From CADEED01 sp043747875 (GTDB lineage: Bacteria > Pseudomonadota > Gammaproteobacteria > Steroidobacterales > Steroidobacteraceae): a stretch of DNA of 64,000 nt. Location: NCBI GenBank assembly GCA_043747875.1, contig JAYTOI010000155.1:82289-146288 (forward strand), read 5' to 3'. Below are positions 49,589 to 61,519 of the stretch, in pieces. The notes beneath the pieces were generated by a model, which was not told where the DNA came from, did no database searches, and was given only the letters and a program-made list of their open reading frames with translations. A program made the translations under genes and the position numbers. The number at the start of each line of letters is the position of its first letter. The first letter of the stretch is position 1.

Positions 49589-49887
49589 GCATCGGCCTGG
49601 CGCGGGCGCAAGTCGAGGCTCACGAGCACGCGTTCGGTGTTGGACAGGTCGCCGATGATCTTCTTGATCGGCGTCGGCAGGCGCCGCACCAGAGTCGGCA
49701 GCGCGAGGATCTGGTCGCCGCGACCGAGGGCCGGATTCTCGACGAGGTCGATGATCTCGATGGTGTAGCGCCCCTTGAGATGCTCCTCGCAGATCTTGCG
49801 CAGGTTCGCGAAGGCCCGCACCGCCTTCGGAGTCTGCCCGGCGACGTACAGACGCAAGTCGAACTGCTCGCGGGCAGCCGTAGTCAC
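49585..49887 (-). CDS. kaiB: KaiB-family protein
   Basis: A 100-residue KaiB-type thioredoxin-like protein: FDLRLYVAGQTPKAVRAF, YTIEIIDLVENPALGRGDQI, LALPTLVRRLPTPIKKIIGD and ERVLVSLDL. KaiB binds the KaiC hexamer; in non-cyanobacterial systems it modulates KaiC-linked signalling or stress responses. It overlaps the KaiC stop with ATGA and is followed with GTGA overlap by the second kaiB. Confidence 0.93.
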   Translation of the reverse strand: MTTAAREQFDLRLYVAGQTPKAVRAFANLRKICEEHLKGRYTIEIIDLVENPALGRGDQILALPTLVRRLPTPIKKIIGDLSNTERVLVSLDLRPRQADA

Positions 49888-51383
49888 GAACGCCTCCGCG
49901 CCTTGCCGGCGCGCGGGGTCGCCGGGCGGGCGCGCTTGCGCGCAGGGCGCTGCCCGTCGCTGCGGCCCGGAAGTAGTTCGATGCCTTTCGAAGAGAAGCG
50001 GAACTGTCGCATCTCATCCGAGTGCGGCATGCCGCGCGACTTGAGCACGTGCAGAAATCGATTGCGCTGCCGCTCGAGGGTTTCCGTCGTCACCAGGATC
50101 CACGTGTCCATGAGCGACGAAATCATCGTCTCGGTCTGATCGAGCGTCTGGGAGGAGGTTGTCAGGCTGGTGAACAGCGCGGTGACACCGCGGGTCTTCA
50201 GGAAGTCGATGACCCGCGTGAGCATCATGCGCACATCCGTCTGCGAGCCGACTGCCATGAGGTTGGTGATCGGATCGACGATCACTACGTCCGGCTCGTG
50301 GATCTCGACCGCGTGGTGCATCGCCACCAGGTGGTTCTCGAGACCGTGGCTGCTCGGCCGATCGGCGTGGAACAACAGCAGGCCCTGCTCGACCCAGGGC
50401 GCGAGATCGATGCCAGCCGAGGCCATGTTCCTCAGCATCTGCTGCGGAGATTCTTCGAACAGGAAGTAGAGACATCGCTCGCCACGCGCGCAGGCCGCGT
50501 TCACGAAGTGCGCGGACAGCGTGGTCTTGCCGGTGCCGGCGGTGCCGGACATCAGCACGGTGCTCGCGCGGAAATAGCCGCGTCCGCCGAGCATCTGGTC
50601 GAGCGCCGGCAGGCCGGACGAGACCCGCTCGCTCGTGGCATCGTGCTCGAGCAGCAGCGACGTGACCGGCAGCACAGTGATGCCGTCGCGATCGATGAGA
50701 AACGGGTACTCGTTGGTACCGTGCGTCGAGCCGCGGTATTTCACGATGCGGATGCGGCGCGTCGAAATCTGATCGAACACGCGATGGTCGAGCGCGATCA
50801 CCGCATCGGTGATGTACTCCTCGAGTCCCTGGCGCGTGAAGAGCTGCTCGCCGCGTTCGGCGGTGACGATGGTCGTCATCTGCCGGTCGCGCAGCCAGCG
50901 GAACAGCCGACGCAGCTCGGCACGCAGGATGCCGGCGTCCTCGAGGCCGCCGAACAAGGTCTCGATGGTGTCGAGCATCACACGCTTCGCGCCGATTTCC
51001 TTGATGGCGTGATCCAGCCGCACGAACAGGCCTTCGAGGTCGTACTCGCCCGTCTCCTCGATCTCGCTGCGGTCGACGTGGATGTAGTCGACCAGCAATT
51101 TTTTCTCCGCGCAGAGCTTGTGCAGGTCGTAGCCCAGCGAGCGAACGTCCTGTGCCAGATCCTCGGCGTTTTCCTCGAAGGTGAGGAGCACGCCGGGCTC
51201 GTCGAACTGCTGGGCGCCTTGCACGAGAAAGCTCACGCCGAGCAATGTCTTCCCGGACCCGGGGCCGCCGGCGACCAGCGTGGGCCTTCCTGCCGGAAGA
51301 CCGCCGCTCGTGATGTCATCGAGACCGGGAATCCCGGTCGGCGCCTTGGAAATCTGCGTGCGCTCGAAATTGCTCTTGGCCAT
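49884..51383 (-). CDS. kaiC: KaiC-family double-domain ATPase
   Basis: A 499-residue RecA-fold tandem ATPase. CI has Walker A GGPGSGKT (39-46) and catalytic Glu70-Glu71 (LLTFEENAEDL); CII has Walker A GTAGTGKT (280-287) and Glu310-Glu311 (YFLFEESPQQ). The segment that holds the autophosphorylation sites in cyanobacterial KaiC (S431/T432) reads MISSLMDT here, giving Ser422-Ser423. A strongly basic tail (about 475-499) follows. No kaiA is present, so a cyanobacterial oscillator is unlikely; KaiBC with a histidine kinase probably acts as a signalling or stress module. It is the first gene of the operon. Confidence 0.93.
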   Translation of the reverse strand: MAKSNFERTQISKAPTGIPGLDDITSGGLPAGRPTLVAGGPGSGKTLLGVSFLVQGAQQFDEPGVLLTFEENAEDLAQDVRSLGYDLHKLCAEKKLLVDYIHVDRSEIEETGEYDLEGLFVRLDHAIKEIGAKRVMLDTIETLFGGLEDAGILRAELRRLFRWLRDRQMTTIVTAERGEQLFTRQGLEEYITDAVIALDHRVFDQISTRRIRIVKYRGSTHGTNEYPFLIDRDGITVLPVTSLLLEHDATSERVSSGLPALDQMLGGRGYFRASTVLMSGTAGTGKTTLSAHFVNAACARGERCLYFLFEESPQQMLRNMASAGIDLAPWVEQGLLLFHADRPSSHGLENHLVAMHHAVEIHEPDVVIVDPITNLMAVGSQTDVRMMLTRVIDFLKTRGVTALFTSLTTSSQTLDQTETMISSLMDTWILVTTETLERQRNRFLHVLKSRGMPHSDEMRQFRFSSKGIELLPGRSDGQRPARKRARPATPRAGKARRRS

Positions 51384-51633
51384 GCCACCGACTTCTCATG
51401 CGTTGATCCGTTGAGCCGACGAAGTGGTTGCACCTGCTGTCGAGCGACTCGCTCACGCGATCGCTTCCGGATCGGCTGCGATGCGTATTCGCGAAGGATA
51501 TTGATGCCGGGTAGATCGGTGGAATCTCACACTTCTGTTAGAGCGTGTCGGAGAGTTCCGACATTCCGGCCATCGTCATGGCAGCGCGTGGGCGGACGGA
51601 TTTTCCGAAGGTGACGATCCGCAATTCCGCGCT

Positions 51634-52107
51634 TCAGCGGGGAATGGGTGGCGTCGCCCGGTGGAACACGGACTTGATCGCCAGGCCCGACTGGATGCGT
51701 GAGACACCTGGTATGCGCGTCAGCACGTCGAGCATGAACCGCTGGTAGCTAGGCAGGTCCGGCACCACGATGCGCAGTACGTAATCCGCCTCGCCGGTCA
51801 TGAGATAGCAGCTCATGACCTCCGGCACGTCCGCGATGCGGCGCTCGAACACCTTGAGCGTTTCCTCGACCTGGCGCTCGAGCGACACCCAGACATACAT
51901 CGTGATGCCGAAGCCGAGCTTCTGTTCGTCGAACTGGGCACTGTAGCCGGTGATGTAGCCGGAGCTTTCCAGGCGGCGGATGCGCCGCAGGGTGGGGGTG
52001 AGCGACAGGCCGATCTGCTCGGCCAGGTCGCGCCAGCTCACGCGACCGTCCTTCGAGAGGATCTGCATGATCTTTGCGTCGACTTTGTCTAGTTTTTGAG
52101 TGGCCAT
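51634..52107 (-). CDS. Lrp/AsnC-family transcriptional regulator
   Basis: A 157-residue feast/famine regulator: N-terminal helix-turn-helix (LDKVDAKIMQILSKDGRVSW, LAEQIGLSLTPTLRRIRRLE) and C-terminal RAM domain (GFGITMYVWVSLERQ, VMSCYLMTGEADYVLRIVV). It is divergent from metF across a 149-base region, so it may regulate methionine synthesis as well as itself. The 250 bases between this gene and kaiC contain one small GTCGGA/TCCGAC hairpin and no gene. Confidence 0.93.
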   Translation of the reverse strand: MATQKLDKVDAKIMQILSKDGRVSWRDLAEQIGLSLTPTLRRIRRLESSGYITGYSAQFDEQKLGFGITMYVWVSLERQVEETLKVFERRIADVPEVMSCYLMTGEADYVLRIVVPDLPSYQRFMLDVLTRIPGVSRIQSGLAIKSVFHRATPPIPR

Positions 52108-52256
52108 GACCCCATTCCCCTACTTTTTGAGTGCAATCATGCTAAAACCGCGCGGCAAATAGTCAAGGTTTGGCGCCAACGTGCTCCCGGGGGTGCGGTA
52201 GATTGAGCGCCACTCATATCCGCCGCGTACTCATTCAATAAGGCTCGCGCTTTTCC

Positions 52257-53150
52257 ATGTCCCGTCAACCGCCTGTATCCGTTTCCTTCGAGTTCTTTCC
52301 GCCCGCTGACGAGGCGATGGAAAAGACGCTGTGGGAGTCGATCCGCTATCTCGAGCCGTTGCACCCGCGCTTCGTGTCCGTCACCTATGGCGCGGACGGC
52401 AGCACGCGCGAACGCACCCACAACGTCGTGTCGCGGGTCCAGCGCGAGACCGAGCTCACCTGCGTGCCGCACCTGACGTGCATCGGGGCGAGCCGGGGTG
52501 AAGTGCTCGACATCGCGCGCATGTACTGGGACCAGGGCATCCGCCACATCGTCGCGCTGCGCGGCGACGCGCCGGCCGGCACGGTGAAGTACGAGCCTCG
52601 GGCGGATGGTTTCGCCTACGCCGCGGACCTCGTCAGCGGATTGAAGTCCGTCGGGGATTTCGAGATCTCCGTGGCCGCGTATCCGGAGCGGCATCCCGAG
52701 GCAGAGAGCTTCGAGTTCGACCTCGACAACCTCAAGCGCAAGTTCGACGCGGGCGCGACGCGCGCCATCTCGCAGTTCTTCTACGACACCGATGTCTATC
52801 TACGCTTCCGCGACGCCTGCGCCGCGAAGGGCATAGACGCGCCGATCGTGCCCGGCATCCTGCCCATCACGCGCTTCCCGCAGATCACGCGCTTCGCCAA
52901 GCGCTGCGGCGCGTCGATCCCGGAGTGGCTCGAGCATCGCTTCGACGGTCTGGAGGAAAATCCCGACACGCGCAAGCTGATCGCGGCCTCGGTGGCCATC
53001 GAGCAGGTGCACGCGCTGCAGCGGCACGGCGTCGATCAGTTCCACTTCTACACGCTGAACCGCTCCGAGCTCACTTATGCCATCTGTCATGCGCTCGGCG
53101 TCCGGCCGCATTCGCTGAAAGATGGGGCCCGCAAAGCCGCGAACGAGTAG
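52257..53150 (+). CDS. metF: 5,10-methylenetetrahydrofolate reductase
   Basis: A 297-residue FAD enzyme that reduces 5,10-methylene-THF to 5-methyl-THF, the methyl donor for the downstream methionine synthase. Conserved features: SFEFFPPADEAMEKTLWES with the key Glu, RFVSVTYGADGSTRERT, HLTCIGASR, IVALRGDAPAG and GATRAISQFFYDTDVYLRF. Length agrees with bacterial MetF. It lies two bases upstream of metH. No riboswitch that I can identify is in its leader. Confidence 0.95.
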   Translation: MSRQPPVSVSFEFFPPADEAMEKTLWESIRYLEPLHPRFVSVTYGADGSTRERTHNVVSRVQRETELTCVPHLTCIGASRGEVLDIARMYWDQGIRHIVALRGDAPAGTVKYEPRADGFAYAADLVSGLKSVGDFEISVAAYPERHPEAESFEFDLDNLKRKFDAGATRAISQFFYDTDVYLRFRDACAAKGIDAPIVPGILPITRFPQITRFAKRCGASIPEWLEHRFDGLEENPDTRKLIAASVAIEQVHALQRHGVDQFHFYTLNRSELTYAICHALGVRPHSLKDGARKAANE

Positions 53151-53152
53151 CC

Positions 53153-56866
<3,714 letters not shown>

Positions 56867-56869
<3 letters not shown>

Positions 56870-56966
56870 TGGGGACATTCCTCATTTTCTTGTAACAATC
56901 ACGGCGGCACCGTGCGAAAAAGGTGCCCGCTCGATTGTTACAAGGAAATGAGGAATGTCCCCATTA
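56867..56966. repeat. REP-like long inverted repeat, copy 2
   Basis: Two 34-base arms (56867-56900 and 56933-56966) with a single mismatch flank a 32-base loop that itself holds a GGCACC/GGTGCC stem. The arms are nearly the same as in the copy at 39800-39898; the loops differ. Each arm starts inwards with TAATGGGG. The left TAA is the metH stop and the right one, read on the minus strand, is the stop of the convergent EamA-like gene. Confidence 0.9.
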
Positions 56967-57383
56967 TTTGTTGATCAGCCAGAGGCCCGCAACGCACAGC
57001 AGGATGCCGCCGACGTTCACCAGCGACAGCTTCTCCGCGAAGAACGCTACGCCTAACAACAGCAGCAGCAACGCCGCGGCCGACTGCGTGATGATCAACC
57101 CCAGGCTCACGTCGAAGCCGCTGCGATAGAGCATCAGGAAGCCGAGGTCGAGGAACACCACTGCCGCACCCAGCGCCAGCGTGCTCCAGTTGAGCGCTGC
57201 GAGCGCCCCGCGCAGTGGCTGCGTGCCAGGCAGCACGACGTACACCGACGCGAACGCCACGGCGGTCACGGCATACGTCACGGACAGCGATAGATAGGGA
57301 TTCACGCCCGCGGGCGTCAGCTTCAGGACGAGGTGGTACGCCGCCGTCGCGGCGATCGCGACGCCGAGCCAGATCATTTGCAT
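56964..57383 (-). CDS. Small EamA/SMR-like membrane transporter
   Basis: A 139-residue protein with four transmembrane helices; the start at 57383 (MQMIWLGVAIAATAAYHLVL) is preceded by an AAAGGAG ribosome-binding site. The later helices (LSLGLIITQSAAALLLLLLG, VNVGGILLCVAGLWLINK) match the EamA domain; standard EamA proteins have two such halves, so this would act as a dimer like SMR transporters. Substrate unknown. It converges on metH, with the inverted repeat between them. Confidence 0.8.
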   Translation of the reverse strand: MQMIWLGVAIAATAAYHLVLKLTPAGVNPYLSLSVTYAVTAVAFASVYVVLPGTQPLRGALAALNWSTLALGAAVVFLDLGFLMLYRSGFDVSLGLIITQSAAALLLLLLGVAFFAEKLSLVNVGGILLCVAGLWLINK

Positions 57384-57458
57384 GTAGATACTCCTTTGGG
57401 CGTAGTGTGGCGAGCCGTGCCCTCCGTTGCTAGAGTGCGCGCCCGCGCCGGAGGATCG

Positions 57459-58355
57459 ATGACACTCAAGACACTGATCAGGGAAATCGCAGCCGTGGCC
57501 GTGGCAATGGCGATGGCGGTTGCCTCCTGCACGGCGCAGGCCGCTGGGCCGGCGAAGCCGACCGGCGAGTGGGAGCCGTTGCTGGATGCGCAATTGTCGA
57601 AATTCGACGTGTATCTGAGCTATCGCGGCGATGAGATCATGAGCGTGCTCAAAGGCACCGCGCCCGCGACGCTGAAGCCCATCGGGCTCAATCCGCCGGC
57701 GCAGAATGTGTTCAGTGTCGTGAAGCGCAGTGGTTGGCCCACGCTGCGCATCACGGGCGAGATCTACGGCTGTCTCGTCACCAAACAGGAATATTCGAAT
57801 TATCGTTTTCGGGCGCAGGTGCGCTGGGGCGGGAAGAAGTGGGAGCCGCGGCTGCAGGAGCTCAAGGACTCCGGCATCCTGTATCACAGCCGCGGCGAGT
57901 TCGGCATCGAGTACTGGAAGTCGTGGGCGCTGTCGCAGGAGTTCCAGGTCATCGAGCACGGCATGGGTGAATACTGGACGCAGGCGACGTCGGCGTTCGA
58001 CATTCGCGTGGACCCCAAGGTGCCGGGCGAGGACGCGCCGCGGTGGAATCCGAAGGCGCCATGGTTCGCATTCGGCGCGCCCAACAATCATGCGCTCGCC
58101 GGTTCCGACCAGGACAAGCCGGGGCAGTGGAACCAGCTCGAGCTGGTCTGCTTCGAGGACGACTGCGTGCACATCGTCAACGGCAAGGTCGTCATGGCGC
58201 TGCGCGACGCGCGCTTCAAGCAAGGCGGGGAGTTCGTGCCGATGCGCGGCGGCAAACTGCAGATCCAGAGCGAAGCGGCGGAGGTTTTCTACCGTGCGCT
58301 CGAGATCCAGCGCATCCCGGCCATGCCGGCCGAGTACGTCCAGTACTTCGAGTAG
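57459..58355 (+). CDS. DUF1080 family (3-keto-disaccharide hydrolase-like) secreted protein
   Basis: A 298-residue secreted protein; ATG 57459 is preceded by GGAGG. The signal peptide (VAMAMAVASCTAQAAG) is followed by the jelly-roll of the DUF1080 / family-16-like group: WEPLLDAQLSKFDVYLSYRG, VTKQEYSNYRFRAQVRWGGK, SGILYHSRGEFG and WNQLELVCFEDDCVHIVNGK. Family members bind or cleave sugars outside the cytoplasm. Its TAG stop directly abuts the stop of the convergent amidohydrolase gene. Confidence 0.85.
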   Translation: MTLKTLIREIAAVAVAMAMAVASCTAQAAGPAKPTGEWEPLLDAQLSKFDVYLSYRGDEIMSVLKGTAPATLKPIGLNPPAQNVFSVVKRSGWPTLRITGEIYGCLVTKQEYSNYRFRAQVRWGGKKWEPRLQELKDSGILYHSRGEFGIEYWKSWALSQEFQVIEHGMGEYWTQATSAFDIRVDPKVPGEDAPRWNPKAPWFAFGAPNNHALAGSDQDKPGQWNQLELVCFEDDCVHIVNGKVVMALRDARFKQGGEFVPMRGGKLQIQSEAAEVFYRALEIQRIPAMPAEYVQYFE

Positions 58356-59750
58356 CTAGTCCGGGCGCTTGACGGTCAGTCCGCCCTTGACGACGACCTC
58401 GACGTGCTCGAGGACGGTGATGTCCGCGAGCGGATCGCCGCGCACGGCGATGAGGTCGCCGAGCTTGCCCGGCGCGATGGTGCCGACTTCTCCGGCGCGG
58501 TCCATGAACAGCGCCGCGACGCGGGTGGCCGACTGGATCGCCTGCATCGGTGTCATGCCGCGCTCCACCATGACCCTGAATTGCCGCGCGTTGAGGCCGT
58601 GTGGGAACACGCCCGCGTCCGTCGCAAAGACAATCGTCGCGCCGGCCGCCACGGCTTTCGTGAACGCCTGGCGTTGGATTTCCGTGGTCTCGAGGTTCTT
58701 GCGCAGGAACTCCTCGGGCCAATGCGCGCGCCGCCCCTCGGTGTCGATGTAGTCGCCGTTGTAGACGTCCATCGCGAGCGCGACGTTGCGGCGCTTCGCG
58801 GCGGCGATGCCGGCATCGTCCAGATAGGAGGCGTGCTCGATGGTGTCGACACCGGCCTCGATGGCCATGCGGATGGACTCCGCACCATGCGCGTGCGCCG
58901 CGACGCGTTTGCCCACCGAGTGCGCGACGTCGACCACGGCGCGAATCTCCGCCTGCGTCATCTCCGGCGCGCCGGGCACGCCACCGTACGCGAGCACCGC
59001 GCCCGAGGCGATCACCTTGAGCAGATCGGCGCCGCTGTCGATGAGAAGGCCGGCGCGCTCGCGGAAGTCGTCCGCCCCGCGCGCGACGCCCGCATGGAAG
59101 CGCTCGCTGCCCTCGGGTTCGACGAAGTCCGGCACATGAAGATCGCCGCCGCCGTGCGCAATGGTGAGGTACGGGCCGCTGGCCTGCATGCGCGGTCCGA
59201 GCACGATGCCGCGATCGATGGCGTCGCGCAGCCCGGTATCCGCGCCGAAGGCATACGTGCCGAGGTTGCGCACCGAGGTGAAGCCGGCTAACAAGGTGGC
59301 CGCGGCGTTCTCGCGGCCGATGCGCTGCGTCTCGGCGTCGGTGCGCGAGAAGTACACGCGCAGGTCCGCCGTGTCCTCGGGCCGGTCCGTGAGATGCGTG
59401 TGCAGATCGAACAGGCCCGGCAGGCAGGTATGGGTGCGCAGGTCGAGTACCGGCAGGTGAGTGGCGTACGCCGCCAGCGGCTTCGCGTTCGGCCTGATGG
59501 AGCGGATGCGACCGTCGCGAATCTCCACCAGTGCATCGACCACCGCAGTGGCGTGCACGCCGTCGATGAGGCGGCCACAGTGGATCGCGAGGCTGCCGCT
59601 GTCGGGCGTGAATGGGGGCAGTCGTACCGCGACCTGGTCGGTGCGGACGGGATGCGCGATGCAGCCCCCCAGGCAGAGGGCGAGGCAGGAGGCGAACAGA
59701 AGCGCGGCCGCGCGACGGATCGGCGACCTCGCGATATCTCGAATCTTCAT
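58356..59750 (-). CDS. Amidohydrolase-family lipoprotein (imidazolonepropionase-like)
   Basis: A 464-residue exported metallo-hydrolase with a lipobox (LALCLGGC). The amidohydrolase TIM barrel shows PGLFDLHTHLTDRPEDTAD (H-x-H metal ligands), SVGKRVAAHAHGAESIRMAI, TIEHASYLDD (His ligand) and IVFATDAGVFPHG (metal Asp). This pattern is that of imidazolonepropionase-like or Xaa-Pro/cyclic-amide hydrolases. The start overlaps the pirin stop (ATGA), so both belong to one operon. Confidence 0.88.
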   Translation of the reverse strand: MKIRDIARSPIRRAAALLFASCLALCLGGCIAHPVRTDQVAVRLPPFTPDSGSLAIHCGRLIDGVHATAVVDALVEIRDGRIRSIRPNAKPLAAYATHLPVLDLRTHTCLPGLFDLHTHLTDRPEDTADLRVYFSRTDAETQRIGRENAAATLLAGFTSVRNLGTYAFGADTGLRDAIDRGIVLGPRMQASGPYLTIAHGGGDLHVPDFVEPEGSERFHAGVARGADDFRERAGLLIDSGADLLKVIASGAVLAYGGVPGAPEMTQAEIRAVVDVAHSVGKRVAAHAHGAESIRMAIEAGVDTIEHASYLDDAGIAAAKRRNVALAMDVYNGDYIDTEGRRAHWPEEFLRKNLETTEIQRQAFTKAVAAGATIVFATDAGVFPHGLNARQFRVMVERGMTPMQAIQSATRVAALFMDRAGEVGTIAPGKLGDLIAVRGDPLADITVLEHVEVVVKGGLTVKRPD

Positions 59751-60601
59751 GCGAGGGGGATGAATTCCTTGTTGTCGAAGTCGGGCAGTTTCATCCGGCC
59801 GGCGCGCCAGTCAGCCTTGGCCTGCTCGATGCGCGCGCTCGACGAGGAGACGAAGTTCCACTCGATGAAGCGCTCGCCGATGGGCTCGCCGCCGAGCGCC
59901 ATCACCGTCGTAGGCTGAGTTGCAAGGATGGTGGTGTCCTCGCCGGGCGCCAGCACCAGCATCTTGCCGACGCCGTAACGCGTGCCGCGCAGCTCGATCT
60001 CACCCGCGGCGACGTACAGCGCGCGCTCCGGATACTGCTCGGGCAGCGCGATGCGCGCGTTTGGCGCGAGATCCCAGTGGGCGTAAAACAGAGGAGAGTG
60101 CGTCTTGACCTCCGAGGTCAGGCCGTATGCGCTGCCGGCGAGCAGCCGCGTGGTCGCGCCACCATCTTCGTGCACCGGCAGCGCGCCCGCGCCGTAGTGC
60201 GCGAACGACGGCTCGACTTCTTCGAACTCGGTCGGCAGCGCGACCCAGGCCTGGATGCCGTGCATCGGGCCACCCTGGAGGCGGGCTTTTTCGAAACGTT
60301 CGGAGTGCGTGATGCCGCGGCCGGCGATCATCCAATTCACTTCATTGGGCTCGATGGGCTGCTGCGCGCCGACGCTGTCGCGATGCATGATTTCGCCGGC
60401 GAACAGGTAGGTGACCGTCGCGAGACCGATATGCGGGTGCGGACGCACGTCCACGGATTTCGACATACCGGAGAGAAAATTCGCTGGGCCGATGTGGTCC
60501 AGGAAGATGAACGGGCCGACCATGCGCCGGCGCGTATGGGGGAGGACGCGGCCGACTTCGAAGCCGCCGAGGTCACGTCGACGCTGGTCGATGACTTCCA
60601 T
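59747..60601 (-). CDS. Pirin-family protein
   Basis: A 284-residue bicupin. Metal ligands lie in the first cupin: VRPHPHIGLATVTYLFAGE and MHRDS, with MIAGRGITHSERF further on; the second cupin is more degenerate (LVLAPGEDTTILATQ). Pirins can act as quercetinase-like dioxygenases or redox-linked cofactors; nothing here selects among these. It is the first gene of a two-gene operon with the amidohydrolase. Confidence 0.92.
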   Translation of the reverse strand: MEVIDQRRRDLGGFEVGRVLPHTRRRMVGPFIFLDHIGPANFLSGMSKSVDVRPHPHIGLATVTYLFAGEIMHRDSVGAQQPIEPNEVNWMIAGRGITHSERFEKARLQGGPMHGIQAWVALPTEFEEVEPSFAHYGAGALPVHEDGGATTRLLAGSAYGLTSEVKTHSPLFYAHWDLAPNARIALPEQYPERALYVAAGEIELRGTRYGVGKMLVLAPGEDTTILATQPTTVMALGGEPIGERFIEWNFVSSSSARIEQAKADWRAGRMKLPDFDNKEFIPLA

Positions 60602-60642
60602 GGAGGAAGTGGTTTACCAGAAGAGAGGATCAAGTGGGGGCC

Positions 60643-60687
60643 CAAATGGGGACACTCCCCATTTCCTAGCAAAAGGGGACAGACCTC
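60643..60687 (+). repeat. Small dispersed repeat, copy B
   Basis: A 45-base unit beginning CAAATGGGGACACTCCCCA, then TTTCCTAGCAAAAGGGG and ACAGACCTC, about 90% identical by eye to copy A at 47594. It lies in inverted orientation relative to copy C at 61245-61290, about 560 bases away. Confidence 0.75.
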
Positions 60688-60728
60688 GTCGGAATGCGAT
60701 CAGATTGATGAGGCACGGAGAGGCCCGT

Positions 60729-60759
60729 CCCCTTTTGCCGGCGGAGCGGGCAAAAGGGG
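60729..60759. repeat. Hairpin containing the CCCCTTTTGCC element
   Basis: CCCCTTTTGCC (60729-60739) and GGCAAAAGGGG (60749-60759) are perfect inverted copies with a 9-base loop. The same 11-base element is the core of the small dispersed repeats, so this may be two half-repeats facing each other. Confidence 0.7.
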
Positions 60760-61244
60760 AGTGGCCCCATCACTTTCGTCGGTGTTCGCATGCCGGAGGC
60801 TACGCGCGCGCCACATCTGGAGAATGGAGCGCTGAGAGGATACGAGCGGGCATTACTTTCGGCTGCGCTGCTCCGCTCTCATTCGCTCGGCAGTTGTTCT
60901 CAACCCCGAACCGTTACACCGTCGCCATTGAAGTCATTGTTGTTGGCATCGTGCCCCGACCGAGCTCGCATTGGGGTCCCACCTCAACAACTTTGGTGGA
61001 AAAGATGTGACGCCGCGCCGACATGCGTCGAGCGCGAGACACACCGCTCATACGGTGACGGGTTCGGAGAGCGGGATCGAGGGCGGTGGGCAAGGGCTGA
61101 AGTAGCCCCCGGAAGCGCCAAGCGGGCGCGCAGCCTGGGTGGGAGTGAAGCGCGGTGAGAAACGGAGACAGTCTCAAATTCCCCGGCGACGCGGGCAAAA
61201 GTAGTTAGACCCCTCTGGCGCATCAGTTGCTGGACCGACTGGGT

Positions 61245-61290
61245 GAGGTCTGACCCCTTTTGCTAGAAATTGGGGAGTGACCCCATTTCT
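61245..61290 (-). repeat. Small dispersed repeat, copy C
   Basis: Read on the minus strand this 46-base unit starts AGAAATGGGGTCACTCCCCA and ends GGGGTCAGACCTC, matching copy A almost exactly. With copy B it brackets about 557 bases of gene-free DNA as an inverted pair. Confidence 0.75.
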
Positions 61291-61308
61291 CGGCGGGTGC
61301 GCAATAAA

Positions 61309-61396
61309 GGATAGGGCGGCGTCGTGGAGGTCCCCGGAAAGCGGGTTCCATCGAGTAACGAAGTCGCCGCGCCGAGCAAACGCCGCCGCCCTATCC
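61309..61396. repeat. 13-base inverted repeat with 62-base spacer
   Basis: GGATAGGGCGGCG (61309-61321) is perfectly repeated in inverse orientation as CGCCGCCCTATCC (61384-61396). The spacer can fold further (CCCCGG, GCGGG). It may be a structured transcript or the remains of a small inverted-repeat element. No ORF is inside. Confidence 0.6.
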
Positions 61397-61519
61397 GGTC
61401 TCACATCTTCAAAGCGATTTCAAGCACCCGGGGGTCGCCGGGCCTCGTGACTCCGAGGGGAAAATGCCGAGTCTCCGGAAAATGTTCCGCGAGTCACGCG
61501 AAACGCGGATTGTTAGCGC

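Larger units (their letters stand above)
60602..61519. other. Long gene-free region with inverted small repeats
   Basis: About 900 bases carry no supportable gene. The contents are the small repeat at 60643-60687, a hairpin at 60729-60759 (CCCCTTTTGCC with GGCAAAAGGGG), an inverted copy of the small repeat at 61245-61290, and a 13-base inverted repeat at 61309-61321/61384-61396. Between 60780 and 61240 I see nothing recognisable, apart from a GGAGACAGTCTCAAATTCCCC stretch at about 61164-61184 that resembles the same family of small elements. Confidence 0.6.

Noticed and set aside
49289..49592. N-terminal extension of the hybrid kinase up to 49592
   Set aside because: The extra residues are Arg/Ser-rich shadow of the frameshifted kaiB and have no PAS or kinase similarity.
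52108..52256. Possible SAM or SAH riboswitch before metF
   Set aside because: No conserved core of either class could be traced; the region is short and is shared with the divergent Lrp promoter.
60780..61158. Small plus-strand frames in the gene-free region
   Set aside because: They have no ribosome-binding site, no recognisable motif and composition like random GC-rich sequence.
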